NCBI RefSeq assembly: GCF_002878395.1
Contig: NC_061119.1
Span: 12,552,367-12,616,366 of the forward strand
Length of the DNA: 64,000 nt
Source of the DNA: Capsicum annuum
Taxonomy: Eukaryota > Streptophyta > Magnoliopsida > Solanales > Solanaceae
Direction of reading: 5' to 3'
Position 1 is the stretch's first letter, and each line of letters begins with the position of its first letter. Positions 10,181 through 19,828 of the stretch are shown piece after piece. The notes beneath the pieces were generated by a model. The model saw nothing but the letters and a program-made list of their open reading frames with translations. It was not told the origin of the DNA and ran no database searches. A program made the position numbers and the translations under genes.

Positions 10181-11106
10181 CTAAATCTTTTCTAGTTGTA
10201 TAATTATAATCTGTAAATCTAATCGAATTTTCTCCTTTACTTGTATGTACAGTAAATGAGATTCTGGTGTAAGGATTTTTGGTTTATTAAGTTTGTTTAG
10301 ATTCCATTCTAAACCTGCATATACCTCTGGGTCTATTTTTATTGGTTTTATTAACCTTATACCTTTATTTTCTATTACTTCAACTACGTCATTTACTTTT
10401 AATTTAAATTTAGTATTACTACTTAATGTTAATTTTCTTATAAATCCTACACACATTAATAAATTGTTACCACTATTCATTTCTTCATACCCTTTAGTCT
10501 GAATTCCTATTTTAATGTTTTTTCCAAATTCTTTTAAGTTCATTAGGAAATCTAGACTTATGTAGAATAATCCTCCATTATTTGTCATATATACTTCAGT
10601 TAATCCTATTATTGATTTCTTAATGTTTGACCATCTGTCATCGTATATTGTTATTAGTACTTTATATCCTAGATTTTTTCTAGTTAATCCTTTTATTCCT
10701 ATAACAATTAATCCCATATGCATTAGCAACATTCTATTTTTTTTTATATGTTTTAATATTTAGAGTCTACTAAATCTAATATTGTAAAATTTTCTCTTAT
10801 AGCCAATATCTGTTCTTCTCTATAATGTCTATACAACTGATTATCTGTTGAAAAATATCTAGCATTGTATAATATCTTAGGATTTAATAGTGTTAACTGA
10901 TGTTGTTGAAAAATTTGTAAGTCTTTCTCTACTTCTATTATTTCATTTAGTTCTTGATTCTGTTCTGTAGTTGGTTGTCTTCTAAATATTCTAGATACTA
11001 TAGTATTATTTCCTATTCTGTTCTCAGAAAAACTTATTCTTTGTCTTTCTTCTCCTTGTCTTTCGTTGTTTTCGATGGTTCTCCGTCTATTTGATAGAAA
11101 GTCCAT
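10181..11106 (-). pseudogene. 30K-type movement protein, frameshifted
   Basis: The N-terminal part (11106-10753) is open and has a N-A-R-Y-F-S..Q-L-Y-R-x-Y-R-E-E stretch. After a frame change between 10753 and 10732, the core (10732-10181) carries G-L-I-V-I-G-I-K-G-L-T-R-K, L-I-T-I-Y-D-D-R-W and K-I-G-I-Q-T-K-G-Y. These are the beta-rich 30K core features of caulimovirid movement proteins. Such proteins act at plasmodesmata and build tubules or dilate pores. The gene overlaps the end of the upstream coiled-coil ORF (11034-11106) and precedes the coat protein by about 45 bases. Confidence 0.75.
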
Positions 11107-11483
11107 TTTTGTGGTTTCCTAATTATATTTCTTTTTTCTTGTCTAGAGGTTAGTTCAGTTCTTTTTAGTTGGTTAATAAGTTCGTCTATTTCAGTATTTT
11201 TGGGTTCTTGAACCTCCTTACTTTTAATTAAGATATCTATTTTTTTATGCAATTTTGGTAATTCTGGTTCTTGCTGCACTGGTTTTTGAGCTTCTTTACC
11301 CTTAATTAAAATATCTATCTTTTTATGTAAGTCTAATAATAATTCTATTATAGTATTGTTTTGTTTTAATAAAGTTTTATCTGTTATACTTGAAGGTATA
11401 TGCTTAGATAATCCTTCTGGTTCGTTATGATAGCTTTTTGATTTTTCTAGTGCCTTACTATAATTTATATCTTCTTCACTCAT
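11034..11483 (-). CDS. coiled-coil protein upstream of movement protein, with internal repeat
   Basis: The 149-residue open frame contains a duplicated module, LHKKIDILIKGKEAQ and LHKKIDILIKSKEVQ, about 30 residues apart, then a lysine/glutamate-rich tail. The repeat and heptads suggest an oligomerising coiled coil. Position and composition recall the virion-associated or small accessory proteins encoded near the movement protein in caulimovirids, but I cannot assign identity. It overlaps the movement-protein frame by about 70 bases. It is intact in this copy. Confidence 0.5.
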   Translation of the reverse strand: MSEEDINYSKALEKSKSYHNEPEGLSKHIPSSITDKTLLKQNNTIIELLLDLHKKIDILIKGKEAQKPVQQEPELPKLHKKIDILIKSKEVQEPKNTEIDELINQLKRTELTSRQEKRNIIRKPQKWTFYQIDGEPSKTTKDKEKKDKE

Positions 11484-11930
11484 GAAAGTGATATTTCTTC
11501 TAATCTTTGTATTAGTATTTTTAACCCTCTTATTTCTTTATTTATTAACTCTACTTGCTCTACAATTTTTGTTACTAGTTGAGTGGTTTTAATTTCTAAC
11601 TCTTTTGGTTTTTCTGCTATAGTTTTTTTTAATTTTTCTATTTCTATTTTTTTAGGTATCTTTTCTAGATTGAATTTTTTATTTAAATACTGAATTTTCC
11701 TATCTATTTCTAACTCTTGAGATTTTAAATAATCTAAATTTTCCTCTATTTTTTCTAGTATCTTTTTCTGTTTATTTGAGTAACTTCTACTTCTTCAATT
11801 TTTCCTGAATTTTTTTGCTTAAATTTATTATTAAATCTATTATGGTATTATATTGTTTATCTTCTGAATGTAAAATGTGTTCTCCTTGACTGAAATTACA
11901 CCTTATAGTCGTATTATCTTTTAACACTCT
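11470..11930 (-). pseudogene. degenerate coiled-coil ORF
   Basis: In one minus-strand frame, from about 11700 to 11480, the sequence reads as a charged helix with alternating E, K, I and L (for example K-I-V-E-Q-V-E-L-I-N-K-E-I). Upstream of this, several stops interrupt the frame. It sits between ORF Z (11995-12339) and the ORF at 11034-11483, in the region of small coiled-coil genes. No function can be given. Confidence 0.4.
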
Positions 11931-11994
11931 GTATTTCTTTTCAGGTTGAAATCTAAGATCTAAATATTCAAGGCGTCTAAATGAAGCTATTTTG

Positions 11995-12339
11995 TTATGC
12001 TAGATGATAATAACTAATTGTATGTTTACTAACTTTATTAAAATACCCTAATCTATTATTAGAATATGTAATCTCCAATTCTACTTCTTCTATATTTTTT
12101 ATCAACCTTGTCTGTTCTCTAATTAGTAATTCTTTTAAATTTTTTGATGTTATTTTAACAATTTTATCTATTTCAATACCTGTAAGGACTAGATTATCAA
12201 CTTTTTTTATTTCGTCTTTAATCCAAAATAATTGTTCTTTAAAATGCTTTAATAATTCTTTAAGCTGATTTTTATAAATTATTTCTTCGTATAACTGACG
12301 TCTGGTTTCTCTAATATGTATATTATATTTAAGTGGCAT
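11995..12339 (-). CDS. small coiled-coil ORF Z, first cassette
   Basis: The frame encodes 114 residues, is intact, and is predicted to be almost entirely helical. It aligns end to end with the frameshifted ORF at 3327-3603, which shows that the two viral 5' regions are homologous but well diverged. The first cassette copy is longer, with an insertion in the middle (around N-L-V-L-T-G-I-E-I). It begins 11 bases after the ORF Y remnant. Function unknown. Confidence 0.55.
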   Translation of the reverse strand: MPLKYNIHIRETRRQLYEEIIYKNQLKELLKHFKEQLFWIKDEIKKVDNLVLTGIEIDKIVKITSKNLKELLIREQTRLIKNIEEVELEITYSNNRLGYFNKVSKHTISYYHLA

Positions 12340-12349
12340 ACCTTATCCT

Positions 12350-12630
12350 AATGGAATTTTATTTACTTGTTGTAAATAGTAATTTGTCCTATAATAAGAG
12401 TTTTCTATTCTTATGTTATTGAAATCTAATTCTTCTTTAGAAATTTTTAGCAGAGTTTTTAAATATTTTGCATCTATTTTGTCTATGTTTTCTTGAGTTA
12501 TTTGACCCTGTATTTTTCTATATTATCCTCTAAATTTATACCCTTTCCTCTTAATTTGGATCTATGATGACCCTCTTCTTCTATCCACTTATTTAGTTGT
12601 CTAACTCTTTGGAAAATAGGTAAATCTTGC
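12350..12630 (-). pseudogene. small ORF Y, first cassette (broken)
   Basis: The minus strand starts with an ATG at about 12630 and reads a charged segment with Q-R-V-R-Q-L-N-K-W. The frame breaks in the region 12540-12450. The end (about 12420-12350) reads N-N-I-R-I-E-N-S-Y-Y..N-Y-Y-L before a stop. That end resembles the C-terminus of ORF Y at 3606-3794. Its position between ORF X-like and ORF Z sequences is the same in both cassettes. Confidence 0.45.
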
Positions 12631-12641
12631 ATATAATTATA

Positions 12642-12938
12642 TTATCCTAGTTGATATGCTTTTCTGTTAATACGTTCTTTAAGCCACCGTATTCCGTTAC
12701 TATTATTTTCTAAGTCTCTATCACAACCGTATAATTCCCAATTTAAGGTACTTACTAATTCTTCACTTAATGTTCTAGATGTATTATATAGCTTATATAA
12801 TCTATTTGCTTCTATTAATCTTTTTATACTCTTTTCTAAGTTCTGTTTTCTAGCGATAATATTAGTTTTTTTGCTATATTCTCTATATAAATAGAAATAG
12901 CTACACCTTATATCTTGGAAAGCTCCATGGCTTTTCAT
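12642..12938 (-). CDS. first small ORF of the viral 5' region (X-like)
   Basis: The 98-residue open frame is lysine, arginine and leucine rich and predicted helical. It is the first substantial ORF after the hairpin-rich leader. It is in the position of ORF X in the other cassette and has a weakly similar pattern (Y-x-Y-L-Y-R-E-Y near the start, then charged helices), but homology is uncertain. Its stop precedes the Y-like ATG by about 11 bases. Confidence 0.45.
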   Translation of the reverse strand: MKSHGAFQDIRCSYFYLYREYSKKTNIIARKQNLEKSIKRLIEANRLYKLYNTSRTLSEELVSTLNWELYGCDRDLENNSNGIRWLKERINRKAYQLG

Positions 12939-12959
12939 ATAATTAGTTTATATTCTAGT

Positions 12960-13180
12960 TGTCCTAGTCTAGTGATTAAATAATCTAGTTTATTTATTTA
13001 AACTAGATTATAATAGATTGATTAATCTATTATATATAATAGACAAGAATTATATAGTAATTCTTAAGTAATAGATGACGATAGGTGACGTATATATAAA
13101 CCGAAATAGTTCTGCTAATTGAATATTCCTTCTCTTAGTCTAGATTATATTCTAAATAATCTAGCCTATATAGGCAGATT
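12960..13180. promoter_or_regulatory. hairpin cluster with TGACG repeat and TATA, putative viral leader/promoter
   Basis: Several perfect inverted repeats follow one another: 13-bp arms at 12980-12992 and 12999-13011 (loop 6); 9-bp arms at 13011-13019 and 13024-13032; 7-bp arms AGAATTA/TAATTCT near 13045-13065; 9-bp arms CTAGATTAT/ATAATCTAG near 13140-13165; and the palindrome GCCTATATAGGC near 13167-13178. TGACG occurs at 13076 and 13086, directly followed by TATATATAAA on the + strand; the minus strand also has TATATATA here. Placed upstream of the first viral ORF, this could be the promoter and structured leader. Confidence 0.45.
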
Positions 13181-13183
13181 GGT

Positions 13184-14390
13184 TTTATTTTATATATATA
13201 TATATATAATAGACATGCTGATGTGGCACATCTTAGAAGGAAAGAAACTTATTTATCTTTTTTCTCAAATTTTTGGAGTGTTAATCCTTATTTTGGTTTT
13301 ATTAATTTTAATAATTGATTTATTTTAAGAAGTTTAGAAGTCAATTATTTTAATAATTAGCATTTAAGCAAGAAAATAGGTGAAATGGTACTCTACTATT
13401 AATTACTGCACATACTATAAACACGCTCAATCTTTTTCTATTCTTCAGTTTTCATCCAATTTTTTCTTTTCTTCCTTTTCCATTCTTCTTTCTAATTTTC
13501 TTTCTTTTATGTAAATATTTGTGTTTTTGATATTTTTTCTTTGTAATTTTTTTCTCATAATATATCAGATTTTATTAATTTTAGTTTTGTTGATTTGCAG
13601 GTTTCAGGATCTGTAAACTGGTTGGTTTGGATCATTTTATTTTTAAAATAATTATTAAAGTTGTTGTTTTGTAAGTAAATCTTTTCAAGTTCTTTAAGGT
13701 TTGTTGATTTGCAGGTTGCAGGATTTGTAAACTGATTGTTTTGGATCATTTTATTTTTGAGATAATTGTTAAATTTGTTGTTTCTTAAGTAAATCTTTTC
13801 TAGTTCATTACAAGGAATGATAATTGTTGCATCACTCATTACTTTTTGGAATGAAAAACTTGCTTCTTCTTTTCATTTTGTCACTCTTCAAAATATTGCA
13901 TCACTTAGTGATTAAGCATATCCTACAATCTAGAAAAGTGACAAATAAGTAGCAAGGCTTTCAATCGTATTTCATAATTTGAAGTTGATTTTGTTAAACT
14001 ATGATTTCACACAAACAATGCTTCCAAACTCTCCAATTATGTTATTGTTACAGGAGAGAACTGTCAGGCACGGTACTGCATAGAATGATAAGAGTTTGTG
14101 CCCGTGCAATTTTATAGACCTCTTATGTTGCATTTATAGTCTTGGTAGCAGGAATCCATCCAATGGCACCGAAGATGTCCTTTTGGAACAAGTTTTGGTT
14201 GTAGTATGCAATGTAAAAAATAAACCATGTGCTAGTTGTGCCAAGCAACTGAAATCCATGCCAACTAAGAAATTGTTTCGTAAACAAACCAAATTCATTG
14301 CTGAACTTTACATCAGTATTATTTATATGATATGATGAGAGGATTATTTAAATAAATTATTACCGCGCAAAGCGTGGTCAAATTCACTAG
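13184..14390 (+). mobile_element. non-autonomous Helitron 1
   Basis: The 5' end is an AT run followed by aatagacatgctgatgtggc. This resembles the start of the next element (gatgtggcatgcttctaaag, then ttatttatcttttt). The 3' end is a hairpin CCGCGC-AAA-GCGTGG (14363-14377, one G-T pair), followed 9 bases later by CTAG at 14387-14390 and then T, the classic Helitron 3' signature. No Rep/helicase is encoded. It carries an unrelated open frame with a tandem repeat. The 5' boundary is approximate. Confidence 0.6.
13555..13839 (-). CDS. unknown ORF made of two 38-residue repeats
   Basis: The 94-residue frame has 11 leading residues and then two copies of a 38-residue unit (residues 12-49 and 50-87). 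Each starts ELEKIYL, has N-N-x-F-N-N-Y, then K-N-K-M-I-Q, N-Q-F-T and T-C-K-S-T. The underlying DNA repeat is 114 bp (13579-13692 and 13693-13806). The family is not recognised. On the opposite strand each unit starts after gatttgcag, and one ends at gtaagt, so a duplicated exon on the + strand is an alternative reading. It lies inside a Helitron, which could have captured it. Confidence 0.35.
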   Translation of the reverse strand: MSDATIIIPCNELEKIYLRNNKFNNYLKNKMIQNNQFTNPATCKSTNLKELEKIYLQNNNFNNYFKNKMIQTNQFTDPETCKSTKLKLIKSDIL

Positions 14391-16198
14391 TATATAATAA
14401 TAAATGAGACTTTAGAATAAGTGATGTGGCATGCTTCTAAAGCCAAGAATGTTATTTATCTTTTTTTCTCAATTTTTTGACATTTTTCTTAATTTTTCAT
14501 ATTTATGGAATTTATTAGAAAATGTAAAAATTAATTCTTAATTACATTTTATTAATTATCAATCAATTTTTCAGTTTAGATAACCAAGAGTCATTATCAT
14601 TAATTTAGTAATTTAATCATCATAAATAATTTATAATATAATAAAATAATACTATATTTTCATTATTTTCTTATTTTAGCTACTCCCACCATTTTCTTTC
14701 TTTTGTTTAATTTCATTATTTTCTTCTTTTAGCTACCTCTCATCGTTTTCTTCTGTTTTTTTAATAGTTCAACGCTTTAATTTTTTACGTTTAGCTACAC
14801 ATCATTATACCTTGATTATATTATAAATAAAAATGATATATTTTCACTTTTATTTTGTTGTTATTTTTTTATTATCTTAATTTACTTTAAACTGTCATAA
14901 CTCACATCTATTATTTTCATAATTTCTATTTATTATGTAACTCCAATACTCTTCAGATTCATAACCTCCAAAAAATTAATGTGAAATTCATAACACCTTA
15001 CAGTGTTCTTTATGTATACTTCATATAAATTCATGACATGTAGTGAGACTTGAAAATGTTGCAAAATAATATTTTCTGTGGTGGTCTTGAAAATGCATCG
15101 TTTCGAATATCAATGCTATGTAAGAAGACTTGATAATATTTTCAATTAGTTAATCTTTCTGAATCTTCTCATCATAGATGTTGTAGGTATATATATATAT
15201 ATATATATATGTCTGATATCGTATCTTCTACCTAATTGCATATGTTTTCTTCTATTAAGTTATTGATTCAATTATCTTGCACACAGTAATAAATTAATGT
15301 AAATATATAAGTAAAGTGTATGAAATAATAAAAAAAGTTCACCTCATCAATAGAAAGCTTGATGAAAAAAGATCCGATGAATTTGTTTATCCTTTGTTGA
15401 ATTATTTTCGTGGCTTAATTAATTTGATAAGTTAATATTTTTTAGTGTTTCAGAATATAGTTAACTAATATGTTAATTAATAGATTACGACAATTGGATC
15501 AAATTTGTCGCTTTCTTTTTCTGCATTACCTCGACGTGACATCCTCATGTTATAGGGTGAATTTCAAAAGGTATGAAAGATCTCCCATCAAGCTGAACAT
15601 ATGACTTTCACAACATCTTTAGTTAAATTTGTAAAATATTTAGTAAAATAAATGGTCAGTATGTCTCAAGGATAACGAAGAACTGAAAGAGCATAGCATG
15701 ATTTAGTAATGTTTGTTGAATTATCAAATATTCAATGAAATCTATTTTTCCAAAAAAGTTTGGAGAAATATAATTTACATATAAATAGAGATCTATATAT
15801 ATAATAAAGTTATTTGTTTAAGTCTAAAGTTTCTATATGATGAAAAGAAAATAATAAAATTTAAATCAAGGCTTTCTTTTATTTGAAGATCAAAACCTCT
15901 TTGTATAAATTTAAAACATGAGAGTGAAAAATTAGTGTTCAATATTGCCCTTTATGATTGAAAGCACACATACTTTGAGTACCTAAAATTATTCAAAATT
16001 AATGTCTTGACAATATAACTGATATGAAGGGCGTTGTTGCACATAAAAAATATTTATTTCAGTGATTTATTCAATTTATAAAATTAATTTTTATATGAAC
16101 ATATAGAAAAATCTACCTTTCATTGAATTAAATTACAAAAAAAAAGTCTGATTGTTTTAAAAAAAGACCACCGCGCGAAATGCGGATAAATTTTCTAG
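14391..16198 (+). mobile_element. non-autonomous Helitron 2, head-to-tail with Helitron 1
   Basis: It begins directly at the CTAG/T end of Helitron 1 with TATATAATAATAAATGAGAC and a gatgtggcatg block shared with Helitron 1. It ends with the hairpin CCGCG-CGAAA-TGCGG (16171-16185) and CTAG at 16195-16198. The interior is very AT-rich with no gene I can support. Both elements have the same orientation. Confidence 0.6.
15187..15210. repeat. (TA)n microsatellite
   Basis: A run of about twelve TA dinucleotides inside Helitron 2. AT dinucleotide tracts are common at Helitron insertion sites and inside them. Confidence 0.9.
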
Positions 16199-16430
16199 TA
16201 TTAAAATAAATTTAGATTATATATTTATGCAAAACTAAAGAATGTATATCCAACATTATTGTCATTCCTAGTATTTAATTGAATATTTTTTTAACAACTA
16301 AACAAACATTTTCACATCACCTCTCGACTGTTTATTTGTCTTTGGTAACTAAAATTTACCTTGTTATATGAGGTCATTAGTATTGCCTAGAGTCGGACAA
16401 TGCTTTCTCATTGTAATTACCTTTTTTTAA

Positions 16431-17829
16431 GGGAAAAGACTCAAATATGCCACTGAACTATCCGTAATGACTCATTTATGCCATCAGTTAAAAGTTGAGC
16501 TCACTCATGCCATCGTCGTTACAAAACCAGCTCATCCTTGCCATTACTTTTTAACGGTGGTTTTCAAAAATAACTTTGCCACGTGGCCTTTTATTAGAGG
16601 TCCACATCATTAATTAAAATAAGCGAAAAGGTTCAAATATCTCATTGAACTATCAGAAATGACTCATTTATTCCATCAGTTAAAAGTTCGGATTATTCAT
16701 GCCATCTCCGTTATAAAATTAACTCACTCATGCCATTACTTTTTAATGATGGATTTTTAAAATTAGCTTTGCCACGTGGTTTTTTATTAGAAGTCCACAA
16801 CATTAATTCAAAGAAATCAATATTAATTTCAAAATATCTGAAATTAGTTAGTATCGGAATTATTTTTTCCAACATTTATACTATAATAATGGGAGAAGTT
16901 ATCCCATTTACATCGCGGGAGTAACATACTTCTTTTAAGCTGTTATTTGAAAATAATTTTTCAACAATATATGCACCACTAATTCATTACGGGAGAAGTT
17001 ATTCCATATGCATGGCAGAATAATTGAGATAACAGACTTCTTTTAAGTCGTTATTTGAAAATAATTTTTTCAATAATGTATACTCCCCTAATTCGTGATG
17101 GGAGAATGGAGAAGTTCTATTGGTATGCCTCTTTGTTTTTCTTGCTTGCCCTAATCGTTCATTGATTTATTTTCTTGCAACTTCAGAGTATATATTGGAG
17201 TTACTGGAATTAAAACTAATTAGTTACTGTAGGATATAATTTTTGAGGTTTTTGTTAAGCGTAGCATTTATAATAATTTAGAGTAAACTAGAAATAGCCA
17301 AAGGATATACATTAATCACTATTTTTTCTGATTAGAAAAATAGTTGTTGTAGAAAAAAAAATATTTTAATGGGTGTGGGTTGGGTTATGTTAAATGAATC
17401 GATTGTTTTTATTGGGTCTAAGATATTTTGAAATTAATATTGATTTATTTTAATTAATGTCGCGGACCTCTAATAAAAGGTCACATGACAAAATTGTTTT
17501 TTAAAATCCACCATTAAAAAGTAATAAAATGGATGAGCTGATTTTATAACGACGATGACATGAATGAGCCAAACTTTTAACTAATGGCATAAATAAGCCA
17601 TTTCTGATAGTTTAATGGCATATTTGAGCCTTTTTCCTTATCTTAATTAATGATGTGGACTTTAATAAAATGCCACGTGGCACAACTGTTTTTGAAAACC
17701 ACCGTTAAAAATTAATGGCATGGATGAGCCAATTTTATAACGGCGATGGCATGAATGAGCCAAACTTTTAACTGATGGCATAAATGAGCCATTTCTGATA
17801 GTTCAATGACATATTTGAGCCTTTTTTCC
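16431..17829. mobile_element. foldback element with duplicated arms
   Basis: The left arm has two tandem units of roughly 190 bp (about 16431-16620 and 16621-16812). Each reads from ctcaaatat through ccatcagttaaaagtt, gccatc..cgttataaaa and gccacgtgg to attaat. The right arm (about 17450-17640 and 17641-17829) holds the same two units inverted. The loop (16813-17450) has two direct repeats of about 100 bp around gggagaagttatcccat (16888 and 16989). No transposase is seen. The right end abuts LINE sequence exactly. No target duplication is clear. Confidence 0.7.
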
Positions 17830-18429
17830 TGAATCCCCTTATCTTAGACCCCTTTTAGCTTGAAATGTATTTGTAAGTGTTCCATTTACAATAAAGGTGT
17901 AACTCACAGTATTAATGCAGATTATAATTCAAGAGATCATCTATGGAGGAAACCCCAACTCCTTAAGAATTTGCTCAACACATGCCCATTCCACACTATC
18001 ACAAGCCTTTTGTAAATCTACCTTGATCATGAATCTAGGGAAAATTTTGTTTTTAGTGTATCCTTTAATCAACTCATGATTGATTAAATGTTGTCTGAGA
18101 CAAGTCTTCTTGGTACAAAATTTGATTGACATTGCCCCACAATACCATTCATTCTTCTTATGATCACTTTTGAAATGACTTTATATATGATGATACAACA
18201 AACTATAGGCATATACTCTCTAATAGTATCATATTTAGAGTTTATAGGAATCAGAGTAACAACGGTATTTTAAGAGCATAGTATTCTTATCAAAGAATTC
18301 CTGCATAGCTTTATAAACATCTATGTGGACAACCCTCCGATCTTTTTTAAAGAAATAGGTTGAGAACCCATCCATTTCAGGGGTTTTGTTGCCATTGATA
18401 CTGAATAATGCCTTTCGTACTTTCTGCAT
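17830..18429 (-). pseudogene. LINE reverse transcriptase, 3' part (split from 32617-34203)
   Basis: On the minus strand, starting at the edge of the solo LTR, the translation has V-R-K-A-L-F-S-I-N-G-N-K-T-P, then F-F-K-K. After a break it has M-I-K-V-D-L-Q-K-A-C-D-S-V-E-W and I-L-K-E-L-G-F-P-P, then I-S-W-I-I and a final R-G-L-R near 17840. These are the early palm motifs of plant L1-type RT. A-C-D replaces the usual A-Y-D, and there are several stops. The sequence ends at the foldback element before the catalytic DD motif. It continues the LINE at 32617-34203, from which the nested insertion separates it. Confidence 0.75.
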
Positions 18430-18521
18430 ATATCTATAACGCCCTAAAAATCTATCTCGAGACGTCACACGGTGCTTAGGACCACAAGTGATCCCAAGCT
18501 AACCCTTCTACTGGCATAACT

Positions 18522-19527
18522 TGTTGGGCTCAATTGGTGTGAATGGAAAATGGAGGGACACAACCTTTTATGAAAAGACATATTGCTTTGAAAAAGAAGT
18601 GACTGCTCAGATAGTTGTGTCTGTTCAGTAAAAGACACAATGTTTCGAATGAAAAAGCATGAATCTTCCAAAGGATACACCTTTTCGGATGAATCATTGT
18701 CACCTTTCGGAAGGGGCACTTGATGTCTATATAAACCTGCATTTATCCACAGGTTTTGAAATGAAAAATTTTCTGAAAGACAAACACTTCTTGTCTTCAA
18801 AATATTCCTTGTGATCAATCAAATCATTGAGTGAGTTCGACGAATCCAATTATTTGATAGACCACTATAGTTGGATTGAAAGCCATTTAATCTTGGGCGA
18901 AAAATTCCAAAACCTTGGGTACAGTGAGGGGAATAATTCCTTAAGGACACTCCGTGAAGTTGGGGGACTTGGCTTTATATTTCTGTTTCATCTTAATTTC
19001 TCAAAAAATAAAACACACTTCTTAGAAAGATCACTTTGATCTTGTGTTGAGGGTGTTGTTGTACTTCATAGTGTTCTTGTTTTAAAATTAAACTAGTGTT
19101 GAAGTTATTGTGTCAAATTACAGATTCTTGTACCTGAAAACGTTGAAAAACAACAATCTTAAGGAAATAACTTTACTAATCTATATTGTTTCATTTACTG
19201 TTTTTTTCAGTAAGATAGTTAAACTTTATATTGATAGTTCTTCAACTTTTTGAACTTGTGTTTGAAGTTTTTGAAACTTTATTTTGATAGTTCATAAGTT
19301 GGTTGAACTTGTGTTGAAGTTCTTAACATTTAGTTTTGCTATTTTCCAGAAAATAGTTTGAACTTCATTTCATTGATGTTCATAAGTTGGGTTGAACTTA
19401 TTGTTAAAAGTTTAAAGTTGTAAATACAGAGTTAAAACTTCATTCGATTGATCATATGTTAATTTGAACATGTGTTTTAAGTTATTATTGAAAAATACGG
19501 ATTTTATCAAAAGTGAGGAAAACAACA
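18522..19527 (+). repeat. 5' LTR of the copia element
   Basis: The 1006-bp repeat is collinear with 29309-30311 and differs by scattered substitutions and small indels. It starts TGTTGGGCTCAATTGG where the other starts TGTTGAATTCAATTGG. The two LTRs have had time to diverge, so the insertion is not recent. Confidence 0.9.
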
Positions 19528-19828
19528 ATCTTAAGGAATAAGTTTTAGAAAAAGGAATTTTTTTTTTGTTTTGCTTGTTTGGTAAAAAAATTTTTCACTA
19601 AAGTTTTTTTTTCTGAATCTGTATAGCTTGATTTCTGGAGATTAAAGCTTTTAGCTTTCTACTCCGTTTAACTAGTGATTTGAAGAAATAAAATCTTCAT
19701 CACAAGTTAACGATTGGAAGTCATAAAAACTTCATCGTTAAAATAGAAACAAGAAGTGTTTAAAGTTGCTGCAATTTTTTAATAAGTATATCAATATACT
19801 TAAGGTATTATCTTGTGGTGACAGGAAA

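Larger units (their letters stand above)
2786..13180 (-). mobile_element. endogenous pararetrovirus (Caulimoviridae, solendovirus-like)
   Basis: Minus-strand order is small coiled-coil ORFs, movement protein, coat protein with zinc knuckle, aspartic protease, RT with YVDD, RNase H and a TAV/viroplasmin-like protein. This is the gene order of a plant pararetrovirus. There is no integrase and there are no LTRs, which separates it from Ty3/gypsy. After the TAV stop (4695) comes an intergenic region and then a second set of small ORFs (4222-2786). The structure is therefore either a head-to-tail tandem with a truncated, diverged second copy, or one roughly 10-kb genome with duplicated 5' genes. 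All major genes carry frameshifts or stops. The genus assignment is an inference from gene order and a separate TAV gene. Confidence 0.85.

Noticed and set aside
14096..14335. 79-residue + strand open frame with several cysteines
   Set aside because: It has no recognisable domain, lies in a Helitron interior, and its cysteine spacing fits no known motif.
18465..18818. 117-residue minus-strand open frame
   Set aside because: It spans the solo LTR 1 / copia 5' LTR junction, so it is a chance frame across two unrelated elements.
18827..19039. 70-residue + strand open frame
   Set aside because: It lies wholly within the copia 5' LTR, and its counterpart in the 3' LTR is not conserved as coding.
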